Shown in pieces: positions 45,542 through 52,755 of a stretch of DNA of 64,000 nt. The notes under the pieces are model-generated. The model had not been told where the DNA came from and ran no database searches. It saw only the letters and a program-made list of their open reading frames with translations. Source of the stretch: Sphingomonas koreensis (GTDB taxonomy: Bacteria > Pseudomonadota > Alphaproteobacteria > Sphingomonadales > Sphingomonadaceae); NCBI RefSeq assembly GCF_002797435.1, contig NZ_PGEN01000001.1, forward strand, positions 2,602,501-2,666,500, in the 5' to 3' direction. Each line of letters begins with the position of its first letter. Position 1 is the stretch's first letter. Made by a program: the position numbers and the translations under genes.

Positions 45542-45561
45542 ATTCATTCGAACGAGTGAGT
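45542..45561. promoter_or_regulatory. Candidate TetR operator, site 1
   Basis: ATTCATTCG-AA-CGAGTGAGT is an inverted repeat with two mismatches in nine pairs. It lies 13 bases upstream of the CecR-like start at 45529, a position suited to repress it. It shares both half-sites with site 2. Confidence 0.6.
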
Positions 45562-45633
45562 CAACTCCCCTCGACGATGGCGGTGAACCCCGCCAAGACC
45601 GAGTGAGAGCCATTCGGAACCGAACCTGGCGCC

Positions 45634-45649
45634 ATTCATTCGAGTGAGT
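45634..45649. promoter_or_regulatory. Candidate TetR operator, site 2
   Basis: ATTCATTCGAGTGAGT is a 16-base palindrome with two mismatched pairs. It has the same half-sites as site 1, with the two-base spacer and part of the centre removed. It lies 7 bases upstream of the probable ATG of the second TetR gene (45656) and covers an alternative GTG at 45644. Confidence 0.6.
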
Positions 45650-45655
45650 AACACT

Positions 45656-46351
45656 ATGGGCAAAACTGAGACGACCAAGGGGCACAACCCCGATGAGACG
45701 CGGAGGCGTTTGGTGGAAGCGGGTCTGGACCTGTTCGGACGTGGAGGGCTCGATGCCGTATCGACGCGTCAACTTGCCGACGCCGCCGGGGTCAATCTCA
45801 ACGCCATTCAATATCATTTCGGCGGCAAGGAAGAAGTCTATCTGGCTGTCGCCAGTCATATCGTCGAGTCGACGGGTGCCGCCATCCGGGCGGCCGCCGA
45901 GGCAATCGCTGCAGACGCAGACAATCTGAAGCCCGACGAAGCGGCTTGGCGCGTCGGTAAGATATTGAGTTCGGTCGTCGGGGTGATCTTCGGCACACCG
46001 GACGCGTCAACACGCGGTGCATTCATGTTGCGCGAGCAAATGCAGCCGGGTCGCGCCTTCGATCTGATCTACGAAGGCTATGTCGAGGCCGTGCACCGGG
46101 CAATTTCTGCTCTCTGCGCCCGAGCACGAGGACTGGAGGCGGATGACCCGGAGGCCATCATCCAAGCCCATGCGATGTTCGGCCAAGCGCTCGCCTTTGG
46201 CGTGGCGCGTGACACCCTGGCGCGTCGGCTAGGGCGCGCGCAGCTGGGGATTGAAGATCTCTCCGTCATTGGTCCCATTCTCGAGGGCAGCGCGAGACGC
46301 GCCCTGATCGGCGACGGCGATGGTCCCACCAGAGCGGCCCCGTCAACCTAA
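45656..46351 (+). CDS. TetR family regulator, second CecR-like copy
   Basis: The 231-residue protein begins at the ATG at 45656; a GTG at 45644 would also be in frame but lies within the palindrome. The helix-turn-helix is VSTRQLADAAGVNLNAIQYHFGGKEEVY, and the C-terminal part has GAFMLREQMQPGRAFDLIYEG, resembling CecR. It is divergent from the other TetR gene, with which it shares the fold plan. Each could act on the shared operator region. Confidence 0.88.
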   Translation: MGKTETTKGHNPDETRRRLVEAGLDLFGRGGLDAVSTRQLADAAGVNLNAIQYHFGGKEEVYLAVASHIVESTGAAIRAAAEAIAADADNLKPDEAAWRVGKILSSVVGVIFGTPDASTRGAFMLREQMQPGRAFDLIYEGYVEAVHRAISALCARARGLEADDPEAIIQAHAMFGQALAFGVARDTLARRLGRAQLGIEDLSVIGPILEGSARRALIGDGDGPTRAAPST

Positions 46352-46386
46352 CGACGCCTGCTGGCGGCGCGGCAGGGTTTGCCCCT

Positions 46387-47292
46387 GTGCATGGTGACTT
46401 GACGCATCTCCGTATCATCGTAGCCGCTGCCGAGGCCGGCAGCTTCAGCGCAGCTGCTGATCGTCTGGGTGTCGAAGTCTCGGCAGTCAGCCGACGAATT
46501 CGGTATCTCGAAGACCGGATCGGTGTGTCTTTGTTTGACAGGCTGGCTCGCGGCGTGCGGCTCACGGATGCGGGACGCTCCTATGTCGCGTCGGTTCGCG
46601 ACATTCTCGACCGCATGGAGCGCGCCGATATGGACGCACGACTGGCTGCTGCCGGGATCAACGGCCGCTTGAACATCGGCTTCGTTTGGTCATTTGCCAG
46701 CGGACCGATCGTAGACCTCATGCGGCAGTTTCAAAGCGCCAACCCAAGCGTTTCAGTGCGATCTTTTGAGCGCTGTGACGACGATCTGATGGTCGGGCTG
46801 GAGACGTCCGAGTTCGACATCATCATGACGGCGATTGTCGATCCGCTTCATCCGAGATGGAAAGCGATCGATCGGCTTCTGCGACAGAAACTGTGGTTGG
46901 AGCAGCTAGTGGCGGTCACACCCGAGAGTTTCCCTGTTGGGTACGTGACCTGGGAAGACTTGGCCGGGCGGATCGTTCTTTGTCGATCAGGGGACGACTG
47001 GCGCCGTTTTGTGAACCACGTTCGGGAGTTGGGCGGCCCGACCCTCGATTTTTCGGAACAGAACGTCGCGCTCGATAGTCTCCTAGGTCTAGTTGCAGCC
47101 GGAACCGGTTGGTGCATTCTGCCGGCAAGCTCGGCACGAGACGACGTCGCCAACACCAAAATCTTACCAATCATTTCGGAAGGCGCGACTTTGCAGGTCG
47201 AAGCTTTTTGGCGTCCTGAAGTCGATAACCCCGCGCTTACCCGACTTTTGGCACTCGCCCGTCAGATGTTCACGAAGACTAATCAAGCCTGA
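46387..47292 (+). CDS. LysR family regulator
   Basis: The 301-residue protein has an N-terminal winged helix (FSAAADRLGVEVSAVSRRIRYLEDRIGVSLFDR) and a substrate-binding domain from about 90. It starts at a GTG at 46387; a TTG four codons on is possible. Its 3' end overlaps the convergent DUF2274 gene by 14 bases. A LysR gene beside DUF2274/trbI is common on sphingomonad conjugative elements, so it probably belongs to the transfer backbone. Inducer and targets are unknown. Confidence 0.9.
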   Translation: MHGDLTHLRIIVAAAEAGSFSAAADRLGVEVSAVSRRIRYLEDRIGVSLFDRLARGVRLTDAGRSYVASVRDILDRMERADMDARLAAAGINGRLNIGFVWSFASGPIVDLMRQFQSANPSVSVRSFERCDDDLMVGLETSEFDIIMTAIVDPLHPRWKAIDRLLRQKLWLEQLVAVTPESFPVGYVTWEDLAGRIVLCRSGDDWRRFVNHVRELGGPTLDFSEQNVALDSLLGLVAAGTGWCILPASSARDDVANTKILPIISEGATLQVEAFWRPEVDNPALTRLLALARQMFTKTNQA

Positions 47293-47503
47293 CACTCCGT
47301 CGAACTCTCGCGAACGCACGGTCTGTGGCCATGAAACGAGCCAACATCGGTGCTATCAACTTCGTAGGCTCCACCGCCTGTTTCGTCTCGCGGGCCAACG
47401 CGTCTGCGTAAGCGCGGAGATCGCGGTGCGTGTCCGCTGGAAGCTCAATGGTAAGTTTTACCGGCTTGTCGTCCGCGAGCGGTCCCAGCTTCAGCTTGGT
47501 CAT
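47279..47503 (-). CDS. DUF2274 family small protein
   Basis: The 74-residue protein begins MTKLKLGPLADDKPVKLT and has ALARETKQAVEPTKLIAPMLARFMATDRAF, the family pattern, which resembles a ribbon-helix-helix protein. It is found directly after trbI in many alphaproteobacterial elements. It overlaps the trbI stop by 4 bases. The function is unknown; a DNA-binding regulator of transfer is a reasonable guess. Confidence 0.88.
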   Translation of the reverse strand: MTKLKLGPLADDKPVKLTIELPADTHRDLRAYADALARETKQAVEPTKLIAPMLARFMATDRAFARVRRSVRLD

Positions 47504-48744
47504 CGGCCGTTTCCCTGTGGTTCTAGGATCAGGTCGCGGGTGACGATCACGCGCACCGGATAGCCGGGCCGGATGGTCAGCGTCGGTCGGATATCGAGTT
47601 GGCGGCGGACGATCTCCTGGCCCGCATCGCCGACGCTTTCCTGCACGCCGTCGCGGATGGCTCGCGCGATGTCGCTGTCGCTGTCTGTCCCGAGTTCCGC
47701 TCCCACACCGAGCAGGGTGGAGATCAGTCCCGCGCCGATGAGACGACCCCAATGGTTGTCAACGCGATCCTGTAGACCCGCATGCCCCTGCGCATCGGCC
47801 CCTGGCTGGCGCTCCAGCACGATCGAGCGACCATCGGGCATGATCAGACGGTTCCAGACGAGCAGCACCCGCTCCTGCCCATAGCCGACCTCGGCATCAT
47901 ACTGACCGATCAGCCGCGACCCCTGCGGGATCAGCAGCAAGCTGCCGGTCGGGCTGTCGTAAACCGGCGCGGTCACTTGCGCCGTCACCTGGCCCGGCAG
48001 GTCCGAGCGAAGGCCGGTAAGCAGTGCCGCCGGTATGATCGATCCGGCTTGAAGGACATAGGGGCTCAGAGGCGCGCGCAGCCGCTCACTGCTCTGCGTC
48101 TGCCGATCGGCATCACGCGCCAGAAACGCCTCGCCCCGACCGGGAGCCGACGACGTCGTCGGCACAGGCGCGGGCAATGCAGGTGGGGGAACCGGCACAG
48201 GCACGATCGAACCGGGCGCATCGGCTGCGCCGTTTTCCGTCGCGTTAAACAGCCGGCTGGTCCGGGCGGCCTCGCGTTCTTGTTCGGCGCGTTGGACGGC
48301 GGGATCGACCGGCGCGGGCGTGGGCGTACCCGGCGCTCCGGGCAGAGGCACAGTAGGCACGGCCTCGCCTCGCTGCTGCGCGCTCAGCATCGGCCGGCCC
48401 AGATCGCCCGGCAACGGCGGTCCAAGCTGCGGCACCCCGGAGTAGTCACGTGGCAAAGTGCCCAAACCATCGGCTTGGGCGACCCGGTCGGTGTTATAGA
48501 GCTCGGCCGGGCGCTCGTCTTCCTCAGAGCCTTGCAAGGCGACGACGAGCGCGCTCCCGATGCCGATGCTGGCGACCGCGCCGAGGCCGATCAGCACCTT
48601 GCGGGACAACCGAGTGACGCCAGGCAACTCCGGGCGGAGTCTTAGCTGGTCGGCAATCTCGCGCTCGGAACGGGCGGGCGCGGTGTCGGCGTCCTGGTCG
48701 ACCGCACCGCCGTTCGGTCGTTCGGCTACCGGGCGGTCAGTCAC
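47500..48744 (-). CDS. trbI: TrbI/VirB10 family conjugative transfer protein
   Basis: TrbI spans both membranes in the mating channel. The GTG at 48744 overlaps the trbG end and has GGGAG upstream, giving 414 residues; the frame is open to 48801 with another ATG at 48759. A single membrane helix (LSRKVLIGLGAVASIGIGSALVV, about residues 45-70) precedes a long Pro-rich periplasmic linker and the C-terminal beta domain with YVLQAGSIIPAALLTGL, GSRLIGQYD and GRLIGAGLISTLLG. Confidence 0.92.
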   Translation of the reverse strand: MTDRPVAERPNGGAVDQDADTAPARSEREIADQLRLRPELPGVTRLSRKVLIGLGAVASIGIGSALVVALQGSEEDERPAELYNTDRVAQADGLGTLPRDYSGVPQLGPPLPGDLGRPMLSAQQRGEAVPTVPLPGAPGTPTPAPVDPAVQRAEQEREAARTSRLFNATENGAADAPGSIVPVPVPPPALPAPVPTTSSAPGRGEAFLARDADRQTQSSERLRAPLSPYVLQAGSIIPAALLTGLRSDLPGQVTAQVTAPVYDSPTGSLLLIPQGSRLIGQYDAEVGYGQERVLLVWNRLIMPDGRSIVLERQPGADAQGHAGLQDRVDNHWGRLIGAGLISTLLGVGAELGTDSDSDIARAIRDGVQESVGDAGQEIVRRQLDIRPTLTIRPGYPVRVIVTRDLILEPQGNGR

Positions 48745-49756
48745 GGGACCGGCTCCCATCGGTGCGCTCGATCCGAACGCGCTGCTGACGACGGTCGGCA
48801 CCGAGCCGCAACTCGGCCGCGCCGAACAGCCGGTCGACGATCATGTGCCGACCACGAACGCGGTAGTTGACCAACTCCGAGGACCGCCCGTCCGCCGCGA
48901 CCACGAACAGCGGCGGCATGTCGCCCTGGGCGATGCCGGACGGGAACTCGATGTAGACGCGCACGCCGTCGTCATAGGCGCGAACGGGCCGCCACGAGGC
49001 CTCGTCACCCTCGATCCGATAGCGGAACTGCAGCCGCTCGAGATCGACGCCGGTTGCAACGGGCGCTGCCTCTGCCGCTGTGACATTGCCCCGGCGGAGC
49101 GCGATCAGCTGGTCGGCTGGATAGGTCCAGGAGACCGAGGCCATATAGGTGGTTGGCCGCGCACGCAGCTCGATCAGGTAGGTCCGACGATCAGTGTTGA
49201 TGACCAGATTGGTCGTCAGATCCGGCCGGGTCGGCTTGACGAGGATATGGACGCGGGTCGTCGGACCCGCGCCGCTCGTGGTGTCGCCGATGATCCAGCG
49301 CGCGGTGTCGCCGGCGGCGACCGGGCCGGTCCCGGCGAGTTGCTCGCCTTCCTGCAGTGCGATGTCGGTAACGTGGCCGGGCGAGGCGTAGACCTGATAG
49401 AGCGCTCCGTCCGTGAAGGGGTAGAGTTGAACGGCGTTGAGGAAGGCGTCGCGGACCGGCTCGATCCGAGCCGCCGCATTGGCGGCGGTCACGCGGGCCC
49501 CCGGATCGCTGGATTCTGCGGGACGACGATCAGCCTCGACCGGCTGGAGCTGGCCGGGAAGCGGCAACGGCTCTGGGATGGCCACGATCTGCACCGGTGT
49601 CGCCGGTTCGGGCGCGAGCGTTGCGGCCACCATTTCCGGCGGCGGCGTGTCCAGCGCGATGACCGGCGGCCTGTCGCGGGTGGCGCAGGCCGAGAGCGCA
49701 ACGGTGGAAAGTAGCAGCGCGACCAGCGATGCGCGCCTTGGGGCGAAGAGGATCAT
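48737..49756 (-). CDS. trbG: TrbG/VirB9 family conjugative transfer protein
   Basis: TrbG forms the outer-membrane part of the channel with TrbI. The 339-residue protein starts at the ATG at 49756, overlapping trbF by 4 bases. A lipobox-like VALSAC (about 20) follows the hydrophobic lead. The VirB9 motifs include VQLYPFTDGALYQVYASPG, TYMASVSWTYP and WRPVRAYDDGVRVYIEFP. A Pro-rich region occupies about 30-90. Confidence 0.92.
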   Translation of the reverse strand: MILFAPRRASLVALLLSTVALSACATRDRPPVIALDTPPPEMVAATLAPEPATPVQIVAIPEPLPLPGQLQPVEADRRPAESSDPGARVTAANAAARIEPVRDAFLNAVQLYPFTDGALYQVYASPGHVTDIALQEGEQLAGTGPVAAGDTARWIIGDTTSGAGPTTRVHILVKPTRPDLTTNLVINTDRRTYLIELRARPTTYMASVSWTYPADQLIALRRGNVTAAEAAPVATGVDLERLQFRYRIEGDEASWRPVRAYDDGVRVYIEFPSGIAQGDMPPLFVVAADGRSSELVNYRVRGRHMIVDRLFGAAELRLGADRRQQRVRIERTDGSRSRD

Positions 49757-50436
49757 GACGCGGACTCCCGGGACCAGTTGATGGCGTGGACGAAGATGCC
49801 GAGCGGGTTCTTGCGCAGCTGCTCGGCATCGCGTGGCGGCTGGATCACGAGCGTGACGATCGCGCTCCACCGTTCGGTGGCGGCGAGCTGGCCCTGCTCG
49901 TAGCGGCGCTCGACCCAGGCGATGCGGAAGCTGTCGGCGGAAGCGCGGATGACGCTCGAGACCTCGACCGCGATCTGGGTCTGGCCGACGCGGGCAAACG
50001 GATCGTTGATCCGGGCATAGTCGTTGAGCGCCGCCGCGCCGCGATCGGTCGTATAGTCATAGGCGCGCAGCCACGACTGACGCAGCACGATCGGGTCGGC
50101 CGGGACCGACCGCACCTGTTCGAGGAAGCGCGCCAGATGCCAGGCAATTTGCGGATCGGTCGGCCGATAGGCGGCGACCGCGGGCTCGACCGCCTGGGCC
50201 TGGCCGATGCGGTCTACCTGCACGACCCAGGGGACGATGGAGCCCCGCGCGCCCTGCCAGACGAGCGCCGCCGACAGGCCGGCGACGAGGAAGAGCTCGC
50301 CGAATGCCATGAGCCGCCAGTTGCGGGCCTGGACGCGGGCGGAACCAATGCGGTCGTCCCAGGCCTGCTGGGCGCGCTGATAGGGAGTGACGGGGTCGGG
50401 CGTGCGCCCGTAGCGGACGGAAGGTCGTTTGAACAT
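49753..50436 (-). CDS. trbF: TrbF conjugative transfer protein (VirB8-like)
   Basis: TrbF is an inner-membrane nucleating protein of the channel. The 227-residue protein has a short cytoplasmic lead with TPYQRAQQAWDDRIGSARVQ, one membrane helix (about 43-62), and a periplasmic NTF2-like domain with IAWHLARFLEQVRSVPADP and SYVRS-like stretches. It overlaps trbL by 3 bases (TGATG) and trbG by 4. Confidence 0.92.
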   Translation of the reverse strand: MFKRPSVRYGRTPDPVTPYQRAQQAWDDRIGSARVQARNWRLMAFGELFLVAGLSAALVWQGARGSIVPWVVQVDRIGQAQAVEPAVAAYRPTDPQIAWHLARFLEQVRSVPADPIVLRQSWLRAYDYTTDRGAAALNDYARINDPFARVGQTQIAVEVSSVIRASADSFRIAWVERRYEQGQLAATERWSAIVTLVIQPPRDAEQLRKNPLGIFVHAINWSRESAS

Positions 50437-51737
50437 CAGCGATCCTCACTGACTGAGATGGAAGAGCCGGAGCCGCCGCGATCGCCGGAGCGCACGGTGT
50501 GGGTCAGCGTCGAGACGCCTTCGTTCACCATCCGCGCGCGCTGCATCTGCTTGGCCCAGGCGGGAGTGTCGTCGCTCGCTGCCCCGCCGGACGGTGCGTC
50601 GCTGGAAGGCTCGGATGACGGGCTCGAAGTCGGAGCCGATCCGGCACCGGACGGCTCGGGCCGTACCGTAGATCCTCCGCCAGCCGCACCGCCGCCGCCG
50701 GAAGCGCCGCCGCCGGGCGCGGGACCGCCTGGCGTCGGGCTTCCACCCGACGATCCTCCTCCCGTCCCGGTCGGACCGCGGGTCGCGGGAACCGTCGTGG
50801 CTGCAGCCGTCCGGCTGCCCACGGCTCCGGCCGCTCCGGCAAGTCCACCTGCTGCCAGCCGCGCCGCGCCGTAGCCCGCGGCGACCACGCCACCGGCGGC
50901 GAGGCCCGTGCCGACCGCTGCTCCTGCCGACAGCTGCGGTCCGCCCGACACGATGCCGTTGGCGATACCGGGGCCGAAGATGCCCAGACCCAAGAGCGAA
51001 GTCGCGGCGAGCACGATGGCGAGCGCGTCCTCGATGGTCGGCTGGCCGCCGGCGAACCCGGCGGTGAACTCGGAGAATAGCGTCGAGCCGATACCCACGA
51101 TGACCGCCAGCACCAGCACCTTGACGCCCGACGAGATGACGTTGCCGAGCACCCGTTCGGCGAGGAAGGCAGTCTTCCCGAACAGCCCGAACGGGATGAG
51201 CACGAACCCTGCGAGCGTCGTCAGCTTGAACTCGATCAGGGTGACGAACAGCTGGATCGCGAGGATGAAGAAGCTGAGGATCACCAGCACCCAGGCGAAC
51301 AGCAGCACCGCGATCTGGATGAAATTCTCGAAGAAGCTGACGAACCCCATCAACTCCGAGATGGAGTCCAGGATCGGACGACCGGCGTTGATGCCGACCT
51401 GAGCGATGCGACCCGGCCGCACGAAGTCGGCGGCGCTGACGCTGCCCCCGGAGGCTTGCAGGCCGAGCCCGGCGAAGCTCTCGAAGATGATCTGGGCCAG
51501 ACCGTTCCAGTTGCCGATGATGTAGGCGAAGATACCGACGAACAGCGTCTTTTTGACCAGACGCGCGAGCACATCGTCATCGGCCGCCCAGGTCCAGAAC
51601 AGGGCCGCGAGCGTCACGTCGATGACGATCAGAGTGGTGGCGAGGAAGGCGACCTCGCCGGACAGCAGCCCGAACCCGGAGTCGATGTATTGGGTGAATA
51701 CCGCGAGGAACCGGTCGATGACGCCGACGTCGTTCAC
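50436..51737 (-). CDS. trbL: TrbL conjugative transfer protein (VirB6-like)
   Basis: The 433-residue polytopic protein starts at a GTG at 51737 that overlaps the trbK-alt stop (GTGA). About six membrane helices lie between residues 20 and 300, with IDSGFGLLSGEVAFLATTLIVID and IQIAVLLFAWVLVILSFFILAIQ. The C-terminal 130 residues are low-complexity Gly/Pro/Ser, ending with WAKQMQRARMVNEG. This fits the family, in which the tail is cytoplasmic. Confidence 0.92.
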   Translation of the reverse strand: MNDVGVIDRFLAVFTQYIDSGFGLLSGEVAFLATTLIVIDVTLAALFWTWAADDDVLARLVKKTLFVGIFAYIIGNWNGLAQIIFESFAGLGLQASGGSVSAADFVRPGRIAQVGINAGRPILDSISELMGFVSFFENFIQIAVLLFAWVLVILSFFILAIQLFVTLIEFKLTTLAGFVLIPFGLFGKTAFLAERVLGNVISSGVKVLVLAVIVGIGSTLFSEFTAGFAGGQPTIEDALAIVLAATSLLGLGIFGPGIANGIVSGGPQLSAGAAVGTGLAAGGVVAAGYGAARLAAGGLAGAAGAVGSRTAAATTVPATRGPTGTGGGSSGGSPTPGGPAPGGGASGGGGAAGGGSTVRPEPSGAGSAPTSSPSSEPSSDAPSGGAASDDTPAWAKQMQRARMVNEGVSTLTHTVRSGDRGGSGSSISVSEDR

Positions 51738-52009
51738 GGGCGTTGCCCCTGCTCGCCGTCCCCGAAGAACCGGGCGCGGTGAGCGGCCCACGCTTGGCGG
51801 CACGCGGCATCGACGGCGGCGGGATCGGTGATCGCAGCACAGCGCACGAGCTCGGAGGCGACCGGGTCTGTCGGCTCGATCGCCTTGGCGACAGCAGCCG
51901 ACTCCGGCGGGGCCCGCCGCGCATCGATCACGGCGACGGCAGAGGCGATCGTCACGAACGCCGCCACGCCGAGCCGCACCCACAGCTGCTTGTCGCGGGA
52001 AACGGTCAC
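51734..52009 (-). CDS. Putative entry exclusion protein TrbK-alt
   Basis: The 91-residue protein starts at a GTG that overlaps the trbJ stop (GTGA). One membrane helix (about 10-30) is followed by a small domain with LVRCAAITDPAAVDAACRQAWAAHRARFFG, typical of TrbK-alt in alphaproteobacterial trb operons. Two Cys could form a disulfide. Its place between trbJ and trbL matches TrbK in the Ti-type operon; an exclusion role is inferred only from position. Confidence 0.85.
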   Translation of the reverse strand: MTVSRDKQLWVRLGVAAFVTIASAVAVIDARRAPPESAAVAKAIEPTDPVASELVRCAAITDPAAVDAACRQAWAAHRARFFGDGEQGQRP

Positions 52010-52755
52010 TGGGGGAACATCCGCACGTCGCCGGGCTCATAGCCCCGGCCGGGTGCGAGGAAACGGCGGAGCTGTTCGCGCGCCTGTTCGGACGACGCCG
52101 CCCCGCGGGCGTCTTCCAACGTTTGAGCCCGACCCTGCGCCGCCACGACAGCGGTGAGGTCTGCGATCTGCTGCGATTGCAGCGCCAGGATCTGATTACC
52201 GGCTTGCGCCGCCTGGAGCGCGCCGGTCGCGGACTGGCTGGCGGTCACCAGCGTCGACATCTCGGCGCGGGTGTCGTCGAGGTTGCCGACGACGCCGGCC
52301 TGGACGCGCAGCGCATCCTCGAACGCCGCCACCGAGTTCGACCAGCGTTCACGCGCGCTGTCGAGCAGATCGCGGTTCGAGGCCGTCATGCTGGCGTTGG
52401 CGTAGCCGCCGCGGGTGAGGGCGTCGTCGATCGAGCCGACGTCATAGGCGATCCGCTGCGCCTCGTTGAGCAACTGCTGGGTCCGCTGGATCTGGCTCTG
52501 CAGGGTCGCCAGTGACGAGTGCGGGAGACTGGCGAGATTGCGCGCCTGATTGGTCAGCGCGGTCGCCTCGTTCTGCAGCGAAGCGATCTGGTTGTTGATC
52601 TGCTCCAGGGCCCGCGCGGCCTGGAGCACGTTCTGGACGTGATTGGTCGGGTCCCACACGGTGACCTGGGCGGTGGCGGGCGCAGTGGTTGTCAGTGCCA
52701 AAGAGAGCGCGGCGCAGCCGGCCAGCAGCACGCGGGAAAGCGATCGGGTCTTCAT
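52006..52755 (-). CDS. trbJ: P-type conjugative transfer protein TrbJ (VirB5-like)
   Basis: The 249-residue protein has a signal peptide ending PATAQ (about 29), then WDPTNHVQNVLQAARALEQINNQI, the family hallmark, and long helices rich in Gln, Asn and Ala. VirB5-like proteins lie at the pilus tip or base. It overlaps trbE by 4 bases and trbK-alt by 4. Confidence 0.92.
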   Translation of the reverse strand: MKTRSLSRVLLAGCAALSLALTTTAPATAQVTVWDPTNHVQNVLQAARALEQINNQIASLQNEATALTNQARNLASLPHSSLATLQSQIQRTQQLLNEAQRIAYDVGSIDDALTRGGYANASMTASNRDLLDSARERWSNSVAAFEDALRVQAGVVGNLDDTRAEMSTLVTASQSATGALQAAQAGNQILALQSQQIADLTAVVAAQGRAQTLEDARGAASSEQAREQLRRFLAPGRGYEPGDVRMFPQ

